64,000 nt of DNA, taken from contig NZ_JBHZSP010000004.1 of the NCBI RefSeq assembly GCF_043643765.1, positions 62,001 to 126,000 of the forward strand, given 5' to 3'. Under the pieces are notes generated by a model. That model did no database searches. It was given only the letters and a program-made list of their open reading frames with translations, and had not been told where the DNA came from. This document shows, one piece after another, positions 17,988 to 27,673 of the stretch. The translations under genes and the position numbers were made by a program. This DNA comes from Marinomonas posidonica_A (GTDB lineage: Bacteria > Pseudomonadota > Gammaproteobacteria > Pseudomonadales > Marinomonadaceae). Positions within the stretch are counted from its first letter, which is position 1. Every line of letters starts with the position of its first letter.

Positions 17988-19511
17988 TTAATGGGTTGTC
18001 GATTTCGTCCCGCTTTTCAGTAACAGCACTAATGGTAAGGCCGCTAATGTCACCCACATCATCAACCTAAAATCTTGTAAGTAAGCTAGCGTCGATGCTT
18101 GCTCATTAACCAAAGCGTTTAAGGTAGCTAACCCAGTTACGTGAGTAATGTCGTAAACGCCTTCTTGTTGCGCCACATGTAATCCTAGATTGAAAGGATT
18201 GATGTAATCGGCAAAGGCTGCATGATTAACCTGGATACGTTGTGCTAAGTAAGTGGTCACCACAGAAATACCAATACTGCTGCCAATGTTACGCAATAAA
18301 CTGAACATGGAAGTACCTTCATTGCGATATTTAGAGTCTAGGGTTGCAAAACTGATGGTAGATAATGGAACAAAGATAAAACCTAAACCAACCCCTTGAA
18401 CGATACCGGTTCGGATAATGTCCCATGCTGAAACTTGCGCGGTAAACAACGTCATTTCCCACATAGAAAACGTGATTAACAGCAAACCAAGCGTGATAAA
18501 GAATCGAGGGTCAACCTTATTAGACAAGCGTCCTACAATCATCATGGCCGCCATGGTACCAAAGCCACGAGGTGCCAAAATGCTTCCTATGTCCACTACG
18601 GGATACCCCATTAACGAGCTCATAAAGGGTGGAAGTAACGTCATCGACGCCAATAAAATCACGCCCACGATAAAAATAAACACCATGCCCACACTAAAGT
18701 TGCGATCTCGAAACATCGCCGGATCAATAAAAGGCTGACGGTGTGTAAAAATGTGCACCAAAAACATATAGCCACAAGTCAATACCAACACCCCTTCGAT
18801 CATGATTTCCAAGCTGCCGAACCAATTTTGAGATTCGCCTCGATCGAGCATCATTTGCAAACTGCCAATGGTGACCCCTAGCAGCACAAAACCATAAAAA
18901 TCAAAGCGACGATTTTTATCCAATGTAGACTCTTGTAGAAACCCTGCTAACCCTAACCATGCCAAGATACCAAACGGCACATTAATATAAAAAACCCAAC
19001 GCCAGCTATAATACTCTGTTAATAAGCCACCCAAATAAGGTCCTAGAATGGGGCCGACCATCACACCAATTCCCCACATGGCCATGGCGGATCCATGCTT
19101 TTCTTTCGGGTAGGCGTCCAATAAAACGGACTGTGAAAGGGGCACTAAACTGGCACCGAAAACCCCTTGTAAGAGACGAAACAAGACAATTTGGTTAAGA
19201 GACTGAGCGGCACCACACAAAATGGAAGACAAAGTAAAGCCGACAATGGACCACATGAATACGCGTTTACGACCCATTTTGGCAGACAAAACGCCAGTCA
19301 AAGGCATACAGATGGCCGCCGCCACAATGTAGGACGTCAGCACCCAAGAGATTTGATCCTGAGTCGTCCCCATGGTGCCCTTCATGTAAGGCAAGGCAAC
19401 ATTCGCAATGGTAGTGTCTAAAGCTTGCATGATGGTGGCTAACATCACGGAAATAGTGATCATCATGCGACTGGTGTGATTGTTTTTGACAAGATCCTGT
19501 TGCACTAGCAT
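17988..19511 (-). CDS. emrB: DHA2-family multidrug efflux MFS transporter (EmrB-like)
   Basis: A 507-residue proton-driven exporter of the 14-TM DHA2 group. Motifs include the family signature LDTTIANVALPYM near residue 31, the motif-A loop LSAKMGRKRVF near 79 and motif C in GVMVGPILGPYLGG near 151. It lies 9 bp after an HlyD-type adaptor gene and behind a MarR gene, the same order as emrRAB in E. coli. With the adaptor and an outer-membrane channel encoded elsewhere it should expel hydrophobic compounds across both membranes. The symbol follows family and context; actual drugs are unknown. Confidence 0.9.
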   Translation of the reverse strand: MLVQQDLVKNNHTSRMMITISVMLATIMQALDTTIANVALPYMKGTMGTTQDQISWVLTSYIVAAAICMPLTGVLSAKMGRKRVFMWSIVGFTLSSILCGAAQSLNQIVLFRLLQGVFGASLVPLSQSVLLDAYPKEKHGSAMAMWGIGVMVGPILGPYLGGLLTEYYSWRWVFYINVPFGILAWLGLAGFLQESTLDKNRRFDFYGFVLLGVTIGSLQMMLDRGESQNWFGSLEIMIEGVLVLTCGYMFLVHIFTHRQPFIDPAMFRDRNFSVGMVFIFIVGVILLASMTLLPPFMSSLMGYPVVDIGSILAPRGFGTMAAMMIVGRLSNKVDPRFFITLGLLLITFSMWEMTLFTAQVSAWDIIRTGIVQGVGLGFIFVPLSTISFATLDSKYRNEGTSMFSLLRNIGSSIGISVVTTYLAQRIQVNHAAFADYINPFNLGLHVAQQEGVYDITHVTGLATLNALVNEQASTLAYLQDFRLMMWVTLAALPLVLLLKSGTKSTTH

Positions 19512-19520
19512 GACTCCATT

Positions 19521-20585
19521 TTATAAAGTCATGCCAAGCAATTGACGATGATAAGTTGTATCTATGGTCACAGTTGAACTCAAGCCAGTACGCAGCTCGG
19601 GGATGCTTTGGCCCTGATCGAATTGAATTTTGACCGCTAAACGCTGAGCAATCTTCACCCAGTTACCCGTGGCATTCTCTGCTGGGATCACTGAAAACTC
19701 AGCCCCCGTCGCTGGGCTGATGCTTTCCACCTTGCCATGTAGCGTCGTATCTGGAAACGCATCCACTTCGATTGCGACCGTTTGACCTACCTGCACGTGA
19801 GTCAGGTCTTTTTCTGTGAAATTGGCTTCAATCCATTTTTCTTTATCCGCCACTAGCACCATCGCAGTGGCACCTTTTGTCATGTATTCACCTTGATTCG
19901 GTACTTTCGCGACCACCCCAGAAACAGGTGCACGCACTTCTACATGATTCAAATCAATACGCGACTGATTCAATGCCGCCAAGGCAGACTGATAACTAGG
20001 ATGATCTTCTAGAGGCGCTGTTGGGTTTCCACCCAACGCTTCTTTTAAACGATATAAATCTTTCTTCAAGGTAGCGACTTGCAAACGACTCACCTCTGCC
20101 GCCTGCTTTGCTTGATCAAATTGAGTATCTGAGATGAATTTTTGCTTTAACAGGTTAGCTTGGCGTTGCTCTTCCCGTTGATTGAACGCATAGGTATTTT
20201 CCGCCTGTGCGATTTCAGCTTGCTTCTCCTGATAAGCTGCTTGCTGCTCTAAGATGTCTAATTTCACTTGTTGTAATTGCGCATTCGCTTTGGCTTCAGC
20301 CAACTTAAAAGGCGTTGCATCAATCACGAACAACACTTGCCCAGAATGAACGGTTTGATTTTCTTTTACTGCCACCTGTTCGATTGGGCCAGATATTTCA
20401 GTATTAATACGATTAATGTCTGACTGAACATAGGCATTATCCGTTTCCACATAGCGCCCACCCAACATGTAAGCCGTAGCTGACCCTAACACCACAAGAC
20501 AGGGTACGACAAACAGTAAAATGCGACGCAACCAAGGTTTCTCTGTCGGTTTTTTTCGAATAGATTGGTCTTTTTCTTCAGTCAT
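19521..20585 (-). CDS. emrA: HlyD-family periplasmic adaptor (EmrA-like)
   Basis: A 354-residue membrane-fusion protein. The cytoplasmic start MTEEKDQSIRKKPTEKPW is followed by one membrane anchor (ILLFVVPCLVVLGSATAYML), a biotinyl-lipoyl half (NRINTEISGPIEQVAV...), a long coiled coil rich in Ala/Gln (residues about 100-190), the second lipoyl half (VRAPVSGVVAKVPNQGEYM) and a beta-barrel. This is the EmrA order. It links the EmrB pump to an outer-membrane channel. It lies 35 bp after the MarR gene. Confidence 0.9.
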   Translation of the reverse strand: MTEEKDQSIRKKPTEKPWLRRILLFVVPCLVVLGSATAYMLGGRYVETDNAYVQSDINRINTEISGPIEQVAVKENQTVHSGQVLFVIDATPFKLAEAKANAQLQQVKLDILEQQAAYQEKQAEIAQAENTYAFNQREEQRQANLLKQKFISDTQFDQAKQAAEVSRLQVATLKKDLYRLKEALGGNPTAPLEDHPSYQSALAALNQSRIDLNHVEVRAPVSGVVAKVPNQGEYMTKGATAMVLVADKEKWIEANFTEKDLTHVQVGQTVAIEVDAFPDTTLHGKVESISPATGAEFSVIPAENATGNWVKIAQRLAVKIQFDQGQSIPELRTGLSSTVTIDTTYHRQLLGMTL

Positions 20586-20620
20586 TATCCTAAGATCTCC
20601 ACACTGTATTTTTATCGCGT

Positions 20621-21037
20621 TCAGTCATCGGTAAGGTTTTCATGCATTTTTGTCAGAACGTCCATCGCCACATCAATTTGCTCTGGCGTTAATCCTTGTA
20701 ACGCTTTTTCACGAACTCGATTGATTTCTTTGTCTATTTCTAGCAACCAAGGTGTGGCTTTTTCAGTTAAGAACAAAGCATTAGCACGCCGATCCTTCGG
20801 ATCAGCTCGACGTTCAACCAAACCATCAGATACCAACTGATCAATTAAACGAGCTAACGTTATCGGCTGAATATCCAGTAATTCCGCAAGTGTTACCTGT
20901 TTTACGCCTTCATTTCGCGATACAGATAACAAAGTGCGAGCCTGCATTAGCGTCATGACTAGATCACTTTTGCGGTATTCACGACGCATAAGGCGTAATA
21001 CATCTGTAATAAGAAAGTTGATGTTTTTAGATTGCAT
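20621..21037 (-). CDS. MarR-family transcriptional regulator
   Basis: A 138-residue winged-helix regulator, probably a ligand-released repressor of the efflux genes that follow it. The recognition region is VTLAELLDIQPITLARLIDQLVSDGLVERRADPKDRRANAL, with the MarR wing motif DPKDRR. ATG 21037 has GGTGAG upstream and is preferred over a GTG three codons earlier. It is the first gene of marR-emrA-emrB and is divergent from an SDR gene. The 180-bp gap is AT-rich (GAATTAATTATTATATAT) and could hold the operator, but no clear palindrome was found. Confidence 0.88.
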   Translation of the reverse strand: MQSKNINFLITDVLRLMRREYRKSDLVMTLMQARTLLSVSRNEGVKQVTLAELLDIQPITLARLIDQLVSDGLVERRADPKDRRANALFLTEKATPWLLEIDKEINRVREKALQGLTPEQIDVAMDVLTKMHENLTDD

Positions 21038-21217
21038 GAAACTCACCGATTTAATATGAATTAATTATTATATATATTGCTTACTATATTCAATCATAGC
21101 CCACCAATGTATCAAATGCTTCCTTAATGACGGCTCCCCCTCCTTGTTGATTCCTTTTTTACATGGACAACTTCTGGCTTAATGTGAAAATGACATAGAC
21201 AACACAAGGAGTACTTC

Positions 21218-21961
21218 ATGAGCAAGCCCATCGTTTTAATTACTGGTGCCAGCCGTGGCATAGGCGCCGCCACAGCTAAACTAGCCGCTCAACGTGGTTA
21301 TCATGTGATCATTAATTATCGAAAAGAAGCTCAGCTTGCTGAACAACTGGTCACAAAAATTCGTCAACATGGCGGACAAGCAGACGCGTTACAGGCAGAT
21401 GTGAATGATGAAGCAAGTATCATTGCTCTGTTTAATCAAATTATTGAAAACTGGGGACCTGTCTGGGGGCTGGTCAACAACGCGGGGATTTTAGAAACGC
21501 AACAACGCTTCGGCGAACTTTCTTTGGAACGTTGGCAGCGAGTATTCACGACCAATGTTTTTGGCCCTATGTTGTGCAGTCAGCATGCCATCAAACAAAT
21601 GCGACAACACCATTTACGGGGCAGCATAGTCAACGTGTCATCCTTAGCCTCGGTGATGGGTGCGCCAAACGAATACGTGGATTATGCAGCCAGTAAAGGA
21701 GCACTAGACACCATGAGTAAAGGTTTAGCGAAAGAATTAGCGGCAGAAGGGATCCGCATTAATACGGTTCGCCCAGGCTTTATCTATACTGAAATGCATG
21801 CCGATGGCGGCGAGGCCAATCGTGTCGATCGACTGGCCCCCAGCATTCCGATGCAACGCGGTGGACAAGCAGATGAAGTGGCAGAAGCCATTGTCTGGTT
21901 ATTAAGTGAGAAAGCCAGCTATTGTACAGGGAGCTTTCTTGACGTAGCAGGAGGACGATAA
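21218..21961 (+). CDS. Short-chain dehydrogenase/reductase
   Basis: A 247-residue classical SDR. The cofactor motif TGASRGIGAA is at residues 10-19, NNAG near 89, the catalytic Ser in NVSSLAS near 142 and YxxxK in DYAASKGAL near 159. Basic residues after the second strand (NYRKEAQ) suggest NADP(H). It resembles E. coli YgfF and many uncharacterised sugar or ketone reductases. AAGGAG precedes the ATG. It is divergent from marR and convergent with a tannase-family gene. Substrate unknown. Confidence 0.88.
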   Translation: MSKPIVLITGASRGIGAATAKLAAQRGYHVIINYRKEAQLAEQLVTKIRQHGGQADALQADVNDEASIIALFNQIIENWGPVWGLVNNAGILETQQRFGELSLERWQRVFTTNVFGPMLCSQHAIKQMRQHHLRGSIVNVSSLASVMGAPNEYVDYAASKGALDTMSKGLAKELAAEGIRINTVRPGFIYTEMHADGGEANRVDRLAPSIPMQRGGQADEVAEAIVWLLSEKASYCTGSFLDVAGGR

Positions 21962-21971
21962 ACAGAACCGC

Positions 21972-23636
21972 TTATTTCGCCACCACACACTGAAAGGAAC
22001 TGGCCAAATGTAAGTCACCCTGACGATAACGAGCATAACTAGGGTAAGGGCATAAAGGGCGCTTTAATCCCACCATTCTTGAGGTCAGTTCTGGATTATT
22101 CGCTCGTGTGGCCGCAATCACTTCCCTTGGAGGACGCTGTTGCTCCACCCAATTTACCAAGGGTTGCAACATATCAAACTGATCGGCCGATAAACCACCT
22201 TGTTGATGTGGCATCCCCGGCACCCGGTAGAAACGCACAAAGTCTGCTGCTTTGCCCGCCAAAGCGAAATCCAGAAAATCATACCAACGTACCGTGTCTT
22301 GAACAGAAAACACCGGATCGCTGTTACCATGAAATACAATCAACTTACCACCATGTTGCTTGAATTGTGTCAGTGTTGGCTTCACGGCATCAGGGGGCGT
22401 CATCAATGACACAGCGGATTCGGTAAACTCACCGTTCGTTGCAAAGATTTTGCCGGCATCACGATCAAAATCAAACGATTGTAGGAAGTCTGTTAAAGAA
22501 AAAATGTCGCCTTTTACGGCTTGATAAGGCGTACTGTATAGATTGGCTAACGCACTCGCTCCGATGACCACACTCGCCGGCATGTGCTGCCAAGCGTCTA
22601 ATTTACTGGCAATTTTCCAGCCGCGCCAATTGTTCGATTGCAAACCTGTGTCATAAGGCCAGCTAGTATAAAGCGCTTGATTCTTAGCATTATGCGGACC
22701 TTGATGCATTCGAACTAGAGCACCAATTTTCGCGATAGGCAAACAGTCCCGATCAAACTCGCTCTTGCAGACCAAAGCCGTGGGTTTAAAACGTTGCTGA
22801 CAAGCGTCTATCGCAAAGATCAAATCATCACTGACCCCGTCTAAGTCATCACATTGCTGGATAAGACGACGTGTAATGTATTCTAAGTCTCTCTCGCTAA
22901 AAGAGGAGCGAATGTCTGACTGAATAGATTGTAATGCTTGATAATCCCAAGGGTGTTGTAAAGCCGCTTTGGGCGCATTAAATCCAGGAGAAGCAACCAA
23001 TAAGCCATCAAACATCTCTGGGAAACGGCTCGCCGCCACCATGGCAGTTCGACCACCGTTAGCTTGCCCAATGCCGTAACGATATTGCACTGATGCCCCA
23101 TAATACTGTTCAGCCAGAGCCTGTGCGATGGGCATAATGTTTGCCATCGCTTGGTAGGCAAATTCTTCTCTCGCCGTCGCATCACGTCCAAACAAAAAGG
23201 GTTTCGATAAGCCGCCAGCCGCTTTTTTAAACGCGTCATTATCATGACCTTCATTTGAGCTGACAACCGCAAACCCTTGATTGATCGCATATTGATTAAC
23301 GGTTAAGCCGGTGATGTTACCAACAGCAGGAGCAAGCTCACCACCAAAAGCGGTATCAAATTGGTACGCCAAACGTCCTTGCCAACCATAAGGTAAACGC
23401 AGTTCAAAACGCGTCGTATAAAAGGTGCCGTCTTTACCAATCCGTCGATTCACTACACCTTTAACCTGACAATAAGCCGTTCGAACTTGTTCTGTAGGAG
23501 CGTACATGGCGGTTTTAATTTCGAGCTTATCTGTGGCTTGCGATCTAAGTGCCTGACATTGCGTCGTATCTGCTGATGCGGGGTAACTCGTGGCAAATGC
23601 CATTAAAGCGATAGACCTGATCAAAAACCTCTTCAT
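21972..23636 (-). CDS. Tannase/feruloyl-esterase-family protein with altered active site
   Basis: A 554-residue exported protein: signal peptide MKRFLIRSIALMAFATSYPASA, then an alpha/beta-hydrolase of the tannase family. In this family the nucleophile lies in a G-C-S-x-G-G-R loop and a Cys pair bridges CS and HC motifs around the catalytic Asp. Here the loop reads GIGQANGGRTAM, so Ser is Ala and the Cys is Gln. The Asp (FHGNSDPVFS) and His (PGMPHQQGG) remain, but the second Cys is also Gln. The changes are coherent, so this is not a sequencing slip. It may be inactive, a binding protein, or use another residue. ATG 23636 is preferred since it starts the signal peptide and AAGGA precedes it. 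Confidence 0.82.
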   Translation of the reverse strand: MKRFLIRSIALMAFATSYPASADTTQCQALRSQATDKLEIKTAMYAPTEQVRTAYCQVKGVVNRRIGKDGTFYTTRFELRLPYGWQGRLAYQFDTAFGGELAPAVGNITGLTVNQYAINQGFAVVSSNEGHDNDAFKKAAGGLSKPFLFGRDATAREEFAYQAMANIMPIAQALAEQYYGASVQYRYGIGQANGGRTAMVAASRFPEMFDGLLVASPGFNAPKAALQHPWDYQALQSIQSDIRSSFSERDLEYITRRLIQQCDDLDGVSDDLIFAIDACQQRFKPTALVCKSEFDRDCLPIAKIGALVRMHQGPHNAKNQALYTSWPYDTGLQSNNWRGWKIASKLDAWQHMPASVVIGASALANLYSTPYQAVKGDIFSLTDFLQSFDFDRDAGKIFATNGEFTESAVSLMTPPDAVKPTLTQFKQHGGKLIVFHGNSDPVFSVQDTVRWYDFLDFALAGKAADFVRFYRVPGMPHQQGGLSADQFDMLQPLVNWVEQQRPPREVIAATRANNPELTSRMVGLKRPLCPYPSYARYRQGDLHLASSFQCVVAK

Positions 23637-23768
23637 TTCCCCATCCTTCATTGGAATAGCAATCAACGTCGTCAGCTTGTTTAATATCGAAACAACGACT
23701 TAGGTGGTATTCAAAATACCCAATAACGTTGGAAATGGGAAGTTATCAACTAAGGGAAGGGGAAAATA

Positions 23769-23794
23769 AAAACGGGCTCAAATGAGCCCGTTTT
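23769..23794 (-). terminator. Terminator of the cyo operon
   Basis: AAAACGGGCTC and GAGCCCGTTTT form a perfect 11-bp stem around a 4-nt loop. On the minus strand a TTTTTATTTT tract follows, just after cyoE. Confidence 0.9.
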
Positions 23795-23807
23795 CAATCA
23801 ATCAAAT

Positions 23808-24698
23808 CTAATGTGCCGATAACACCAGCAAATCTGGTGATACTTCATTAAAATCAATCGCCATCGTCACGCTCAAGGCTGTCACAGTTATGATTGAAAA
23901 GAAGAACACTTGTCGTGCCCAACCGTTTAAATCAATGTCAGCACGAAAACCTCTTAACGCCATGGCTAACCACCAAAGGCTAGTTGACAAGGCCACGACC
24001 ATAAAACCAATTCCGACGTATCCCGCCAGCGGTAATAAGGCCGCCACAACAGCAAAAGCCGCTATGTGTAAGATGATATGACGCTTCGCTTTGGCAATGC
24101 CTTGTGACACGGGCAAAACCGGAATACCAGCCGCCTTGTAATCATCAAAACGAAAAATCGCAATCGCATAAGAATGTGGCATTTGCCAAATGCTGAACAT
24201 AGTCAACAAAATAGCCGCACCAGCATCAAATTGGCCTGCTGCTGCACAATATCCCACTACCGGAGGAACAGCACCAGAAAGACTACCAATGAAAGTACCG
24301 TAAACAGACTTACGCTTGAAATATAAAGTATACAAGCCAACATAAACCACATAACCAAACACAGCAAAAGCCACTGCGACCCAGTTAGTGAAATACCCCA
24401 GCAAAGCAAAACCAATTACACCTAAAACTACACCGTGAAAGAAGGCGGCTTTACCTGACATTTCACCATTCACCGTCACACGATTGCGTGTACGCTTCAT
24501 TTTGGCATCAATATCACGGTCGATGTAATTGTTAATGGCACAACCAGAGGCTACAACCAATGATAGTCCTATGACCGTCATGAGCATGAGCATCCAATCA
24601 ATATCGCCACGAGCGGCTAAAAAGAAGCCACCCGCAACAGATATAAGGTTGCCCATAATGATGCCAGGTTTAGTGACCTGTAAATAACGCTTAAACAT
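23808..24698 (-). CDS. cyoE: Protohaem IX farnesyltransferase (haem O synthase)
   Basis: CyoE transfers a farnesyl group from farnesyl diphosphate to haem B, making the haem O used by the bo3 oxidase. The 296-residue UbiA-family membrane protein has about nine membrane segments, the first Asp motif NNYIDRDIDAKMKRT near residue 55 and the second region FRFDDYKAAGIPVLP near 183. It is the last gene of cyoABCDE, 52 bp after cyoD, followed by a strong terminator. Length equals the E. coli protein (296). Confidence 0.95.
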   Translation of the reverse strand: MFKRYLQVTKPGIIMGNLISVAGGFFLAARGDIDWMLMLMTVIGLSLVVASGCAINNYIDRDIDAKMKRTRNRVTVNGEMSGKAAFFHGVVLGVIGFALLGYFTNWVAVAFAVFGYVVYVGLYTLYFKRKSVYGTFIGSLSGAVPPVVGYCAAAGQFDAGAAILLTMFSIWQMPHSYAIAIFRFDDYKAAGIPVLPVSQGIAKAKRHIILHIAAFAVVAALLPLAGYVGIGFMVVALSTSLWWLAMALRGFRADIDLNGWARQVFFFSIITVTALSVTMAIDFNEVSPDLLVLSAH

Positions 24699-24750
24699 CT
24701 TTAGGGCTCCCTTCGCGGTTTAATTTCCGCATCATCACAATCAACTCGGC

Positions 24751-25071
24751 TTACATCATCATGGCGTTGGATGCGTAGATAATCCATACGGACAACGCAA
24801 CAACCATGACAATGATGACAGCGGAAAAGATAAACGAATAAGTATCCAACTTGCCCTGCTCAGAGAAGTCCAAATGAAGGAAGTACTTCAAGTGAACGAA
24901 GATCTGAATAATGGCCAATACCACTACAGCGATGTAAGTTGGACCTTTATCAAACGCTTCCGTCATAACCATCCAGAATGGAATACCAGTCAAAATAACA
25001 GACCAAACAAAACCAATCACATATGACTTAACGCTACCGTGTGAATGTGCTTCAGAAGAATGATCACTCAT
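24751..25071 (-). CDS. cyoD: Cytochrome bo3 ubiquinol oxidase subunit IV
   Basis: The small accessory subunit, 106 residues with three membrane segments (SYVIGFVWSVILTGIPFWMVM, TYIAVVVLAIIQIFVHLKYFLHL, FIFSAVIIVMVVALSVWIIY). It helps assemble the CuB site of subunit I. ATG 25071 shares one base with the cyoC stop codon (TAATG), so translation is coupled. A longer frame open into cyoC is a shadow. The N-terminus is His-rich (DHSSEAHSHG), as in other CyoD proteins. Confidence 0.95.
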   Translation of the reverse strand: MSDHSSEAHSHGSVKSYVIGFVWSVILTGIPFWMVMTEAFDKGPTYIAVVVLAIIQIFVHLKYFLHLDFSEQGKLDTYSFIFSAVIIVMVVALSVWIIYASNAMMM

Positions 25072-25691
25072 TAGATCGCCCCCATCAGATAAACAACGGT
25101 GAATACACAAATCCAAACAACATCTAGGAAGTGCCAGAACAAGCTTAGGCAACTAATGCGAGTAATCGCACGGCCAGTCAAACCTGTTTTCGCCACTTCA
25201 ATCATCAAGATCACCATCCAAATCATACCAGCAGTTACGTGTAAGCCGTGAGTACCCACTAGGGTAAAGAAGGCTGACAAGAACGCACTCGCCTGAGGAC
25301 CGTGACCATTTACGATCAAGTGATGGAACTCGTAAATCTCTAGCGCGATGAAGCAAGCACCAAATAAGAAGGTTACGGCTAACCAACCTAATGTACCGGC
25401 TTTGTTTTTACGGTGCGCACTGATCATTGCGAAACCATAGGTGATACTTGAGAAAAGTAGCGCCGCGGTACCCGCAAGAATCAATTCAAGATCAAAAATA
25501 TCTTTACCAGAAACCCCACCAGCTGTGTTCATAAAGAGCACAGCGTAGGTAGCAAAGATGGATGCGAACAACAAACAGTCCGTCATCAAGTATAACCAGA
25601 ACCCAAATACGGTATTGCTACCAGTATCGTGGTGCTCGTCGTGGTGTGCACCCGCTTCGTGAGCATCGTGCGTATTCATTGCAGTACTCAT
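25071..25691 (-). CDS. cyoC: Cytochrome bo3 ubiquinol oxidase subunit III
   Basis: A 206-residue subunit with five membrane segments. The N-terminus is acidic and His-rich (HDAHEAGAHHDEHHD), followed by VFGFWLYLMTDCLLFASIFATYAVL, which is the CyoC start. The lipid-binding glutamate region ALEIYEFHHLI is conserved. It lies 2 bp after cyoB, with GGGG upstream of ATG 25691, and overlaps cyoD by one base. Subunit III stabilises the core and the proton path. Confidence 0.95.
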   Translation of the reverse strand: MSTAMNTHDAHEAGAHHDEHHDTGSNTVFGFWLYLMTDCLLFASIFATYAVLFMNTAGGVSGKDIFDLELILAGTAALLFSSITYGFAMISAHRKNKAGTLGWLAVTFLFGACFIALEIYEFHHLIVNGHGPQASAFLSAFFTLVGTHGLHVTAGMIWMVILMIEVAKTGLTGRAITRISCLSLFWHFLDVVWICVFTVVYLMGAI

Positions 25692-25693
25692 GA

Positions 25694-27673
25694 TTACCCC
25701 TTAGCCACGTTGTCTAGGTGCTCATTTTCGATTTGAGCAACTTCATCAGGTTGAACATAGTAGTCCACATCTGTCGTGTAAGCACGAACGATAAAAGTAA
25801 CGACAGTGCCGACCAGACTTGCAATCGCTAACCACCAGATATGCCAGATCATAGCGAAACCAAACGCGGTTAATAGACCACCCATAATGATGCCAGCAGA
25901 TGTGTTCTTAGGCATATGGATTGGCGCATAACTTTCTTTACGTTGGTATGCAGTACCTTTTTCTTTCATATCGGTGAATGCATCGATATCAGACACAACA
26001 GGTAGCTCAGCAAAGTTGTAGTACTGTGGCGGTGACGCAGTAGACCATTCCAGAGTATGACCGTTCCATGGATCACCTGTTGTGTCTAGGTTCTGCTTAC
26101 GATCGCGGAAACTGACATACAACTGTAGGAGTTGACAAGCAATACCAGCGAAGATAACAAACGCACCTACTAGAGCAATGTACAACCAAATGTTCCAATC
26201 AGGGTTATCTGTGTGGTTCAGACGACGAGTCATTCCCAAGAAGCCCAATACGTATAGAGGCATAAAGGCTAAGAAGAAGCCAACCAACCAGCACCAGAAT
26301 GCCGCTTTGCCTAATTTCACGTTCAAATGGAAGCCCATCGCTTTCGGGAACCAGAAGGCAAAGCCCGCTAGGTAACCAAACACCGCACCACCAATGATGG
26401 TGTTGTGGAAGTGAGCAATCAAGAACAAGCTGTTGTGCAATACGTAGTCAGCACCAGGAACCGCGAGAAGAACCCCTGTCATACCACCAATCGTGAAGGT
26501 AACCATGAAACCTAATGTCCAAAGCACAGGAACCGTCATGCGAAGACGACCACGGTACATAGTGAACAACCAGTTAAACAATTTCACGCCCGTTGGTACG
26601 GCAATGATCATGGTCATGATACCGAAGAAGGCATTCACGTTGGCACTTGAACCCATGGTAAAGAAGTGGTGCAACCATACGATGAAACCAAGAATGGAGA
26701 TCGATGCCGTTGCCCAAACCATGGACTTGTAACCAAACAGACGCTTACCTGTAAAGGTAGAGACGATTTCCGAGAAGATACCAAACGCTGGTAATACTAG
26801 GATGTACACCTCAGGGTGACCCCATGCCCAGAACAGGTTGATATACATCATCGAGTTACCACCACCATCATTCGTGAAGAAATGGAAGTCTAGGTAACGG
26901 TCTAGCGTTAGCATGGCTAACACGGCTGTCAAAATTGGGAACGAAGCCGCGATCAAAATGTTGGCCCAAGTACAGGTCCAAGTAAAGATCGGCATGTCCA
27001 TCAATTTCATACCAGGAGCACGCATTTTGAACACAGTGGCTAAGAAGTTAACCGCTGTCAAAGTCGTACCAATACCGGATATCTGCAATGCCCATATGTA
27101 GTAATCAACCCCCACACCCGGACTGTACTCCAATCCAGCGAGAGGCGGATAAGCCACCCAACCTGTCTTAGCAAATTCACCAAGACCAAGAGAGATGTTT
27201 ACCAAGATCGCACCTGATGCTGCCAACCAAAAACTTAAGTTGTTCAAGAATGGGAAAGCAACGTCACGAGCACCGATCTGTAATGGCACAACAATGTTCA
27301 TCAAACCAATCATAAACGGCATCGCCATAAAGATGATCATGATCACACCGTGGGCAGTAAAGATCTGGTCATAGTGATGCGGTGGCAGATAACCTGGGTC
27401 ACCGTTGGTTGCTAGCGCAAGCTGCAAACGCATCATAATGGCATCGGCAAAACCACGCATTAACATGATCAAAGCCAGTACTATGTACATGATACCAAGC
27501 TTCTTATGGTCAACAGAGGTCAACCAATCGCGCCACAGAACGCCCAACAAATTATTTTTTAGAACCAGGAATGCGACCAAACAAGCCACTACCGCAACCA
27601 CACACAAAGTGGTGATGACAATAGGGTCATGTGGAATTGCATCCATGGAGAGTTTGCCTAAGAAACCAGACAT
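25694..27673 (-). CDS. cyoB: Cytochrome bo3 ubiquinol oxidase subunit I
   Basis: The catalytic subunit, 659 residues with about 15 membrane segments. It binds low-spin haem b, haem o3 and CuB and reduces oxygen to water while pumping protons. The CuB/cross-link motif WGHPEVYILVLPAFG is near residue 282, the His pair region WLHHFF near 332 and the haem ligands in LIAHFHNTIIGG near 418. The D-channel motif of the family is present near NNLSFWLAASG. ATG 27673 shares a base with the cyoA stop. The sequence parallels E. coli CyoB throughout. Confidence 0.96.
   Translation of the reverse strand: MSGFLGKLSMDAIPHDPIVITTLCVVAVVACLVAFLVLKNNLLGVLWRDWLTSVDHKKLGIMYIVLALIMLMRGFADAIMMRLQLALATNGDPGYLPPHHYDQIFTAHGVIMIIFMAMPFMIGLMNIVVPLQIGARDVAFPFLNNLSFWLAASGAILVNISLGLGEFAKTGWVAYPPLAGLEYSPGVGVDYYIWALQISGIGTTLTAVNFLATVFKMRAPGMKLMDMPIFTWTCTWANILIAASFPILTAVLAMLTLDRYLDFHFFTNDGGGNSMMYINLFWAWGHPEVYILVLPAFGIFSEIVSTFTGKRLFGYKSMVWATASISILGFIVWLHHFFTMGSSANVNAFFGIMTMIIAVPTGVKLFNWLFTMYRGRLRMTVPVLWTLGFMVTFTIGGMTGVLLAVPGADYVLHNSLFLIAHFHNTIIGGAVFGYLAGFAFWFPKAMGFHLNVKLGKAAFWCWLVGFFLAFMPLYVLGFLGMTRRLNHTDNPDWNIWLYIALVGAFVIFAGIACQLLQLYVSFRDRKQNLDTTGDPWNGHTLEWSTASPPQYYNFAELPVVSDIDAFTDMKEKGTAYQRKESYAPIHMPKNTSAGIIMGGLLTAFGFAMIWHIWWLAIASLVGTVVTFIVRAYTTDVDYYVQPDEVAQIENEHLDNVAKG

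Noticed and set aside
21047..21217. Possible MarR operator in the AT-rich gap
   Set aside because: Several short A/T runs look palindromic, but none is long or specific enough to name.
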